Below are positions 37,101 through 48,587 of a DNA stretch of 64,000 nt, piece by piece. A program made the translations under genes and the position numbers. How positions within the stretch are numbered: the first letter of the stretch is position 1; every line of letters starts with the position of its first letter. The notes under the pieces are model-generated. The model saw nothing but the letters and a program-made list of their open reading frames with translations. It searched no databases and had not been told where the DNA came from. The stretch covers positions 12,448,446-12,512,445 of the forward strand of contig CM057153.1 in NCBI GenBank assembly GCA_029962745.1. The letters are read 5' to 3'. The DNA is from Echinometra lucunter. Its lineage: Eukaryota > Echinodermata > Echinoidea > Camarodonta > Echinometridae.

Positions 37101-40100
37101 AATTGGTCTATAGAGGGTCTACCCATTCACTTATGTTAAAAACGTTGAGAATGTTTAGAGATGTACACCAGAGCTTGAATTCGAATGAGAATGTACTCAA
37201 GGCCCAATCAAGAGCGTATAGTCACCATGAACTGGGGAAGACGAAGAGACAAGATCAGAGATTTGCATCAACGCTTTCAGTAGTCATAAATCCTTTCTCT
37301 CCTTGTTTTTCTCCTGATATCACAACCGCTTACAAGCATCTGAGCCAAATCTGAGCATGAATCGTTCAGGCAAAAACGGCAACTGGAAGAGATGACGAAA
37401 ACATGGTATAAAAACAAACAAATAAACAAACAAAAATCAGACAAGAACCTAGACATATGAGAATAAAATATTGTTTTCAGCCTTCTTCTTGACTTTTCTC
37501 ATCTCTTTTTCACCCTACCATACAGCCGAACATCAGCATCAGAGCCGAATCTTAGCACGAGTTGTTCAGGCGAAGACGGTAACGCCGAGGAACACGAACT
37601 CGACGAGATGACGAAACAAGCAGATAATCTCCGTAGGGAGTATGAACAGTAAGTAGAACAACCAAAACATGATATTCATCGAGTTTGTAGACTTTTGCGT
37701 TTCATTGTCTGCTTTCTTTTCTTTGTGTGGTTCAATCTTTTCTGTGTTATATTCTTTTCTTCTCCTTTCCCCTTTTATTATCTTTCATCCGTCATCTCTT
37801 TCCATTTTACTTCTGAAATCTGAACTACTATGAAAAAATAATTGTAAGCATTTTTTTTGTTGTTGTTGACCTTAAGGAAAAGCATCCTTCCTTAATCTTT
37901 TTATTGTTCTATTTCACTGCTAAATCTCTGGAAATAAATTTCATGGTTTTTTTTTTTTCTGTTTTATCCAAGTTTGACCAAGATGTATAATCCTCTCTCC
38001 GCTTCCCCATTCTCATTTCCATTCTGAACTTTCAGGAATCACGGTGGCATTTTTTTTGATAGATTCAAGCTTTATAATCATTGAACATGCCAGAATCGTT
38101 TCATGTTTATAACTAGCTCCCTTTCACGGTCTGCTTGTACAACTAAATCTGTAAGCAGGCCTCTCGTCCATGCATTTTAATTGTATTCAAAATATATGAA
38201 ACCTAATACAAGATTTCAAAGGGTGTTTTCCACATATTTTGTTTTAATACCTTTTTGACCCCAAAGACTCAATGGGAAACACTTTGGATGTTTTGTCAAC
38301 ATACCGTGATAGCCACATTAAGTTTTCACCAAAATGTGCCATGTTCTAGCATTATGTTTCCCACGATTAAACCAAAGGGGAATCATGTGACGTACTTATA
38401 GCATGTTTAATCATCATAGAAGTGATAGCAACAATGCCATCACAATAATTATGCGCTTCAAAGTGCATGCAATTACGTAATAGTTGACAGATTTCTATCA
38501 TCAGAGTGTAGTTGTACGCCAAAAAACAACGTCAAACCAACAAAATCAATGCTATTTCGAGTATTTATGTCGTTGGTTTGATCTTGCAACACGATTATAT
38601 CCATATTCTTTGAGCTCTCCAGCTAGATTATTGAAGAAAAAAATAACAGAAGCATTCAAAAAGTGATTTTTTTTTCTGCCCATGGGAGAAATATTAAAAA
38701 GAACCCCTTAACTCTAAGTTTCTCTGATGCATGTTTAAAAGGCGTTGATTAGATTTCCTTTGTCTTGAACTTTGTCTTTTAAGGTTACCGTAGTTCTTTA
38801 AAGCTGAAAGATACAAAAATACTTATTGTTCATTTCTTCCACCAAAGACGAGTGCACTTTTGAGCACATATCGGTGGCTTCGGACACCACAGGAATGGAG
38901 ATTCCGCAAATATAGTTGTGATTTTTCTTTGTGTTTTCATCCGAAAAAGCAAATACCGGGGGAGTGCTTCTTGTATTTTATATAAAGGAATGTTATAGAG
39001 GTAAACAGATGTCAAACTGTTTTAGACGTTTAAAAAAGGTTAAGCAAATTGAACATTTCAGCAGGATGTTTCGTTTGACATGTTTGAATTTATTCAGGCA
39101 CTGACTTTATACAGCAGGTGTAAACTGTAAAGTGTCACTGGAGGGGCGGCTCCCGGATTGTTTTAGGACGGGGGTACATTTTAAAATTTTAAGAAATCAA
39201 CAGACAAAGAGGGGAAAGGTTATCACATTTTAGGCCGACAATCTAAAGGGGTTGGTTTCGAAATATGCCTAAATCGTCAAGTTTAAGTTTGTCGACCCTA
39301 TATAGTTAGAAGAAAACAAAATAAGGAAAATAACAAATCAGAATATAGAAAAAAATATCACGAGTTTAATGGAAATTGGGCTAAATACAGGCGAGTAGGA
39401 TAATCTTTGCCTTACAAGGATAAACTATATCCATTTGTCGAGATATCTTTGAAAATTATGGGTTTTATCCGGACTATGCTGCCCATTTCTCTAGACAATT
39501 CAAATCCTTGTAAGCCTGAAATGGTTCTGGACAATTACCCAAATATTGCCAAAAGATTCCCAACAAGGAAGGAAACTTCATCTATGGATCAAATATTATC
39601 AGTTGTTGGGGATTTTATCTTTCCTGAAAAGTAAAAATTAGGAAGGAACTTCTAAAATTGGGGGGGGGGAGAGAGAATCAAAAAAGAAAAACACTGCCAA
39701 AAGACCTTTGTATCGTACATGCCCTACGCTCTGGCATTGGGTGGCGCCTTCCTTTTAAGAACCAGGGCCCCGTTTCATAAAACTTATTATCAATAACAAG
39801 TTGCAATTACTGTTATAAGCTTCTGAAATCCTTTCATTTGATGGGCTGAGAGCAAATTTGTCATAGAAATGTGGCAGTTCTTGCTGATAACAAGTTTTAT
39901 GAAACGGGGCCCTGTAGTGAAGGCAATAAAGAGAAGGACAATTGAGAGAAGGACTACACATGCACAATACTGTCATACTTTCACAAAAGGGAGCAAGTGA
40001 CATTTCAAAAAAAATTGAGTTATTGATGTTTTCATATTTGACCTAGTATACTATTCTTCCAGGCCAAATTTTATGCATGAATTACACTCATCCTATTGCA

Positions 40101-43100
40101 GCAGTTAAGAGATATGTTAGGCAAGGCATCATGGTATTGCATTGACGACAGTGTAAATGACAGATACGTTTTGCTCTTTTACAAGAAATGTCACTTTTGT
40201 CACTTGGTTCCTTTTGTCAAGGTAGGGCAGAATAGGGGGTGTTCTTCTATTGTGTCTCCAATTATATTATTCTATTATGTCTAGAAATCCGAGCTATTTT
40301 GTCCCATAAGTATTCATTACCAAAAACAACCAACATTTTCTGATGATGATGATGATGATGATAGCAATAAACAAATAGTTTCTCCATACGCTGGTGACAG
40401 CATGGACATGATGGAGCTAACACCTAGTCATGCTAGTAGTCGTAGAACATTATCTTAATGCCAATTCATATTCAAATTTCTGAAAATACTCCGTAAAGTA
40501 TAGAAGAACATTCCTTGGACTTCCCCAATACATTACATGTAAAATATAGTTCAAATATTATTTCGTCTGGCTGTATACATGGTATTAGGAGCACAAGTTC
40601 ACGCATCGTGTATATAGGGTGCGTAAATGGGAAATTCTACATGCATGTTCGTTTTCAAAGGGTAAAGATGACAGGGAAAAACCTTGGGTGCCGAAATCTG
40701 ATCTCTCCCCTTTAGTCATAAATGTTAGTCATAACAAGACAACGTTACATGACCATGATGACTGTTAGTCGTAGGGCCTCCCATGCATTTATACATTTAG
40801 GACATGTTCACTGCAGTAACATTTAGCCAACTTTTCGAGGGGGGGGGGCCTGAAAATGTACCGACACCGACATGAAAAAAAAAAAACGAATGATGTGCCG
40901 ATATTTTTTCTCACACATACCGAAGTATTTAACTGCACACCTTTAAAAAGATGAGATAAAAAGGGGCAAGGAGGGCGACCTCCTGTTTGATTTACCTTTT
41001 GTGATTCTATGATATAAACACAACAAAAAAGTAACCCCCCTTAATTCAAAACAGCATAACTTATTAACGAAGAAGGTTTGAGTAAAATAATTTGGCAGGA
41101 GTGTTCCTACACATATTGCCTAACTTCGGTGTGAAAATTAGATTGATCTATCAAGTCATGCATGAGTGAGCAGACATTAAAGGCAAAAATGTCACTTTTC
41201 AAAAGTCACATGAGTCATTTTGAGGAATCTGTTAGACAAGCTTTTTCTGGTGTTGTTTAAGTGCTGTTGATGTTTATTGAGATTGTGTCATGGTTGAGTG
41301 AGGACATTTTTAACGATGAAGCAAGAAATGTTTTAAAAAATAATGTTTAATGCTGGAAAAACGACTACCCGGTATTTTCACATAATGTGCTGATTCATGT
41401 TGGTTGATTGCCAATTCTTTCCATAAACTGAATGGATTTTGTAGATTTAGGAGGGCTGAACGTCACTTTCTTCAAAAAATTGTGTTTAATCAACTGATAA
41501 ACATGAAAAGTGTCAGGGATAGGCATGACTGGATCAAACAATGGTAGAAACCAAATTCGTCAAAGTTTTGTTTCACAGACCCCCCCCCCCATGACTCTTG
41601 TGACTTTTGAAAAGTGACATTTTTGCCTTTAATGTCTGCTTACTCATGCATGACTTGACGGATTATTCTCATTATATGTATGATAATAAAAATAACAATA
41701 AGCAAAAGCAAATTTTCTATATCATAGAAATTAAATGTACATCAGTTGTTTAATTGATGTTATAATCGCGTTCAAACATTCTGTTGATTTTGCGAATGAA
41801 AACAATATATAGACGAAAGAATTAATGAAAATCGTCATCCGCGAGAATAACAGTACCTAACTTTTTCATCGAAGTTGTTGACACAATACCTTTTTTCTAG
41901 CCAAATATGCTTTTTTTCTATTGTAAAATGTATCTTGCAAAACAGGGAGGGGCGAAATGTTCAGAACCATAATTTTTTTTCCCTTGACACGATCCCGTCG
42001 CTTTCCATCGCCTCCTCATGTGTCACGAAGGTGTACGGTTTGACCAACGACAAGGCAAATAACATGGGATAAATTTCCTGTGCACTAACCTGGTCGCGGA
42101 AGTTTATCTCAGGTTAAGTTCGATTTGAAGAATATGGTTTCCTGTTTTTATTTTAAATCTGGAACATCTGAAGAATTTCTTGAGTAGGTGAAGTATTAAA
42201 GTAGAAGGGGGGGGGGTAGTATATACATGTAGTAGCCTTGGTATACTTTTTCATTACTTACCCTAACGGGGGAAAAATAATAAGTGCACTTGATGATGTT
42301 TTAATAAATGTGTAAAATCTACAAAGACTTTTGTTTACGAGCGCCACGTAATGATAACGCAAGCTCACAAGTATTTTTAAAAATGCAAATTAAAAACTAA
42401 TATGCTTGTATGAAATTATACATGTGTATATTTCAAGGACTACAAAATGCCCACATTCAAGAGCTAAAAACTTGGCACTTGACTAAAAATACTGAAATCA
42501 AGGCTATGGACATGATTGATATCGAGAAAGAAATGCACGAATGCGATATCAAAATAGTATTTTGTAATACCTAAAATTTTGCAATACCTAAAAGTTAACA
42601 ATGACTGAATTAAGAATGATCATAATCATTGTTCAGGTTTTTATGCATTCTGGTATACTTTTTTTCAGAAAGTCAAATTTTGAATGTTTAGGCTTGTTTT
42701 GACTTCCGATTGAGAAAAAAAAAACTGAAACCGTACTTACTTACAAACTTACTTGATCAGAGACAGAAACTTGATTTTCTACTCCAAAGAGTAGCTGAGA
42801 ATGGTATTAATCAGACCCCAATCACAGAGCATGTATTCCCTCATTAACATTAAGTTTGCATATCTGCGTTGGAGGTATTATTACGCTTTCCACAATGTGT
42901 CTGTAGGTTTGTTTATATCGTGTTGATCCTAGTAACCCATTTATTGCATGCTTGTGAATAAAAGGCTTGATGATTTTGCACTAAAAATGCAACATTACGA
43001 CGCGGAATTAAAATGTTAAGCACGGAAACGTGTCGACGTTTTGGGATTATACATGTATTTATGCGTAGGATGTGCGTGAACCGCTTGGCGTTGGTGTAAG

Positions 43101-46100
43101 GACTGTTAGGAGGGTTGGAACCTAATCACCGCTAAACACAAGCTCATCGCAAAGGCTTGGCATTACCAATCAGCATGATCACATATTTTCATTTTAGATC
43201 AGTCGGCTCACATTTCCTGCCCACATGATCATGCAGCGAAAACCTGCGATGAAAACATGAATCAGTGCTTAATTAGATGGGGTATAATGATTATGGGGGG
43301 GGGGGGGGAATGGCTCGGGGGAACGATCACGTCCCCTTGCAGATGACGTCACACTCACGGTATCACATTATAAGATTCTTTTTTTCTGATGCTTTTAGAT
43401 GTTACTTTCTCAAGTGATGATTGCGTGTGTGTGTTTTTTTTAAAATAAATTTGTATCTCAGTATGATTTATATACATATAATATCAATAATCTGATCTTG
43501 TAAAGCGCATATCGGATTATAATCTCTCTATGCTCACCTTACGGACTTTGAATATCGTTGCGCAGGCTTTTTAGCTCCCTGGCGACCGAAGCACTCGTTG
43601 CACAAAGGGAATAGATTTTGCTTCTGTTATGTCCCATCCCCTGAATACCTGACTATTTCAAGCAATTACATCATTTCATTGTAATTTCTTTCTTTTATTG
43701 ACTTTTTTCCAGAATCAGTCTGTGAATGTGCAATCCAAAGGTTCTTCAATCATCATATGAATACCAAAATTTCAGTTCTATTTCACATGTATGTTATGTT
43801 CCTGAACTATTTTACCTGAACTATTTCCGGGATCAAAGTTCTAACATCACAGAAATGGGTAACACCAAAATGTTATCACTCCGGGGGGGGGGGGGGGGGG
43901 TCATAAACTGTTCGTAAAGTTACGCATGACTTTACGAACGCTTTGAATGTCAAATGCCAAGTGGGATGCGCCAATTTTTTCCTCTTGTTTGAACAAAATA
44001 TGACTACATTTCAACAAAAGTAATGTTAATCTACATGTACGTCTGCATATTTCATCTTTAGTTGATACAATTCCTGATGATCGAGAATCCCATTTGGCTT
44101 GCCATATTCAAGTTGTTCGTGAAGTCATTCGTAACTTTACGAACAGCTTTATGAAACACCCCACCTCTGGATTTACAAAACTTCGACGTTCTAAGGAGTT
44201 TTAATAAAAATAACCAATCTTGAGAAGATTAACTCCTTCTCGGATCATTTAATGCAAACATAATTATCTAGCACACTTTGACATCCGGATGCCTCACTTC
44301 ACAATCTTCTGGAAGCCATGATGGTGTAAAGTATAAATGATCACCGGTAATTAAGGTTCTCCTTTAGAGGAAGGAAGGGGGCTTCTGTAACGCTTCCCGC
44401 CCTCTTCCCCATCCAGACATTACCCCCAACCGACTTCTTGCCAGTTTGAAAATGGTAGACCACAAAATGCGATTTCTTTTTTTTTTTGGGGGGGGGGAGC
44501 AAATTTGCGTTCAATTACCCCCCCCCCCCCCCCTCACGGTCTGAAAAGATTACACTGAATGCAGAACAATTGAGAGTTGAGTTTAAAGAGTTCCTCGAAA
44601 ATCTGACAAAAGCAATGATCGTGAAAGGCCATAAAGTCGTGAAGATTCCACAAGACAGGAATTAGCCAACCTGGGGATCGTGTATGTGGGTAAGCATTTT
44701 TCTCTCGGATGCCTTTGATCAGATTTTCTTTGCTCGAATTACCCCTAAAAACTCGTAAAATTCTTACTTTGTCCAGACTGATTTTTGTTATAAACAAATT
44801 CTACTTTAACTTCAGATTTCAGTGTCATGTCATACTCCTGCTTTCTTAAATGAGTATTGACATGAGACTGCGTGATCAGCTGTTTATCAGCATTATATTT
44901 AAACGTTTTTGTTCGTCAGACAGTGATGAATTCATACTAATTGTAAAGTCGACCTACGACTTGCTTCTTTTAGTTACTATCTTTGTCATTATTTTATGAT
45001 TCGGAGATTTGTGGTAAACATGTTCTAAGCATTGTTCGAACCATGTCTGCTGTGCGTCCTTAAAAGTTTAAAAGGTCATTTATATTCACAAGAATTTATA
45101 CACGCTTTGTATTTCATTACTGGAGTATATGGAAACCTTTTTATATGCACAAGCATGACGCTATTTGACATTTTGCAATTTTACCTTGTAATAAAAGCGA
45201 TATGAACAGAATTGCTGAAAAGGGGACAAAAATAGAGATGACAACTTGTCTTTCTCTTCTTCAGTCATATGACCCCCCCCCCCCCCCCTGCTCCCCAAAC
45301 ATTCATTCTCGAGTACACATTTCGACAACATTACACCACTGAATAAACAAATTGGAAATGAACTCTATCCCACCTCACCACCTTTCATATTAAGTATAAT
45401 GGTATATAAATAATAAACATGTATATGTACAACTGTACATTACAGGCATATTCATATTTCAGAACGTTCGATGGCATCTCTTTTCTCTAACACCGTTTAG
45501 TAATTTCTCACTAACTTATGTTTACCTTAGCAGAGTATAACACATTTAACTAGTTATTGAAAATTCAGACAGGAATATCTGTTTGTATTCTGCTATAAGG
45601 AACAGAAGGAGAAAGGAACAGAAATGAACAGATACGGTCCCTTCTATGCGATGGAGTCGAAATTACAGTTTTATGTTGAAGAGCATGTAAAACTGTAAAT
45701 GTCTGGGTATTTTTCAGAACGTGCAGTGCCGTTCTCCTACATGTAAAATATCGAATCATCTTGTAAATACTAGATAATTATGGAAGAAATATTTAGTCTG
45801 ACCTCGATTTGAAGATATCCTGTTAAACTGCAAGGTCAATTTGTAGGTTGCTATAAATATTGCTTCCTTGAGGCTCCGTCCTCCAGCTTGTTCAATCTTT
45901 GGCCAGAAGTATTTTACGTATAATGTTTGGCCGAGGAATGCTAATGTATTTTTAACTAATGCAGCTCGTGGGATTAATGATGTCTTCATTTTTAAAGCTC
46001 ATTTACCTAATGACATGAATGACGAATGATTCTTATACAATAATAAAAGCGTGATCAAATCAATCGCAAGCTATAATTATTTGAACTTTCTTCATAAATT

Positions 46101-48554
46101 CATGGCTCAAATCGTCATGTTTATAATGTCCATTGTTTTGTGAGTAAGTGTAGTAAAAACCATTCTCCAGAGTAAAGAAAACATCAACAATGTAACTAGT
46201 TTCTCAAAAGCTTTGAAATCATGATTTCAAAACATATCTATATGCCATATATGCGACTTTAAGAATGTCAGAATACTTATTAGATCTTGAGTTTCATGTG
46301 AAGTTCATTAAAAGTTTTTTGAATCCAAGTGAAGCTGAAAAGGAGAGATACTCGATACACTAAAATAATTTTCATACTGTTACATCCGACCTAGGTTTCA
46401 CAGCGCGTTTACAGTTCAAACCGAAATTACAATTAGCATAAAAGTAAAACAAAGTTAAATCATCACTGAATAGATTGGTTTGAGATTCGTCGATTCCCAT
46501 CGCATGGACCCTTCCACAAAACATCCACTAAAGGAAATGCGGACAATCTTGAGAGCAGTATATAACGACATGTATAGTTGTATTCCAATCACAAATGCGT
46601 CAACATTTAAACCTCTTTATATTTGCTTCATTGTGCAGCGCTGTCATTTTTGTCTCGCCCACCGGAGGTGAAGGCGAGACTAAGGGATCCAAATGTCGTC
46701 CGTCCGTCGTCCGTCCGTCGTCCGTCCGTCGTCCGTCCGTCGTCCGTCCGTCGTCCGTCCGTCCGTCCGTCCGTCACAAACGTTATGAAAGATAACTTGG
46801 CAACCGTGACTCACTTTTCAACCAAACTTGGGTTGTAGATGCACTAAGGGGACCTGCATGTTATGGTCCAGTCAGAGGTCACATGGTAAGGTCAAAGGTC
46901 ATTTCAGGTCAAACGTTAAAGTTTACGTGCAAGACTCTCTTATGACACAAAACTCTGCAACCGTGACTCACTTTTCAACCAAACTTGGGTTGTAGATGCC
47001 CTAAGCGGACCTGCATGTTATGCTCTAGTCAGAGGTCACATGGTAAGGTCAAAGGTCATTTTAGGTCAAACGTTAAAATTTACGTGCAAGACTCTCTTAT
47101 GACACAAAACTCTGCAACTGTGTGACACTGTTCAATCAAACTTGGGTTGTAGATGCACTAAGGGGACCTGCATCTTATTGTCCAGTCAGAGGTCACATGG
47201 TAAGGTCAAAGGTCATTTCAGGTCAAATGTTAAAGTTGACGTGCAAGACTCTCTTATCACACATAACTTTGCAACCGTGACTCACTTTTCAACCAAACTT
47301 GGGTTGTAGATGCACTGAGGGGACCTGCATGTTATGGTCCAGTCAGAGGTCACATGGTAAGGTCAAAGGTCATTTCAGGTCAAACGTTGAAGTTTACGTG
47401 CAAGACTCTCTTATGACTCAAAACTCTGCAACCGTGTGACACTTATCTATCAAACTTGGGTTGTCGATGCACTAAGGGGACCTGCATGTTATGGTCCAGT
47501 CATAGGTCACATGGTAAGGTCAAAGGTCATTTCAGGTCAAACATTAAAGTTTACGTGCAAGACTCTCTTATGACACAAAACTCTGCAACCGTGTGACACT
47601 TATCTATCAAACTTGGGTTGTAGATGCACTAAGGGGACCTGCATGTTATGGTCCAGTCAGAGGTCACATGGTCAGGTCAAAGGTCATTACAGGTCAAACG
47701 TTGAACGGTTAAAGTTTACGTGCAAGACTCTCTTATGACACAAAACTTTGCAACCGTGTCACACTTTTCAGTCAAACTTGGGTTGCAGATCACTAAGGGG
47801 AAGTGCATGTTATCATTCTGTTGGACTTCACATGATAAGGTGAAAGGTCATTGGAGGTCATATGTTACAGATGTTTTGAAATTCTTGAATTTGCTTTTCC
47901 TCTGTCATTTCTTGTCCAGTGTTGAATCTGATTGCTCAACTGATAACAATGAGCTTTCGATACAGTTCTGTTGTGTGCCATCACAGATCGCGATATTTCT
48001 AGTTATTTTCACAAGTGGGCGAGACACAACATCGCAAACGCCTTGTTATAAGTAGGTATCTTCGCTGATCAGTCAGCAGCATTTGGGCGGGGTTGAAGGT
48101 ACATCAAATTACCGTCAAGTCCGACGCCGGTTTTAGGATCCCCACTCCTTGTCCATGGTGTCCGTATTTATAGATTCTGTTGACAACTGGAAGGACGTTA
48201 CATTCCTTCACAAGCATGACAAGTGACTTTTTGCTGTTATGAAAAGTAAAATAGACGCAAACGTAATTCTATTTCTTAAAATAATGAAGTCAATGTCACG
48301 AAAATTTGATGATGTATTTCACAAAAGTAATGTTTCTCTTTCTTGTGCATTTTCATTTACTCTGTCTTTCTGTTCTTCCATCCCAACCTTCTCATCTCTT
48401 CTTTTCTCTCTTTCTTTCTATCCTTCCATCTCGGCATCCAACTCTTTCTAACAATCTCTGTTTACTCCATCTCCTTGTTGCTCTCTTTCTATTTCCTCTT
48501 CCCATCTCTCGTTGTCCCCTCTCTATTTCTTTCTTTCTTTCTGTCACTCTATAT

Positions 48555-48587
<33 letters not shown>

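Larger units (their letters stand above)
34176..37525 (+). other. EXOC3-like intron 1
   Basis: About 3.35 kb. It contains a degenerate tRNA-SINE head at 34665-34735 and a decayed duplicate of exon 2 at 37326-37404; the remainder is AT-rich without recognised features. Confidence 0.6.

Noticed and set aside
37043..37354. 103-codon frame upstream of exon 2
   Set aside because: Its end overlaps the decayed exon 2 copy in a different frame, and no acceptor or donor supports it.
45756..45989. Minus-strand 77-codon frame with a FWPKIEQAGGRS stretch
   Set aside because: It reads somewhat like protein but no relative, splice sites or neighbouring exon could be named; it may be a transposon fragment.
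46789..47870. CRISPR-like array
   Set aside because: Units are 157 bp and repeat throughout, without alternating unique spacers; the genome is eukaryotic.
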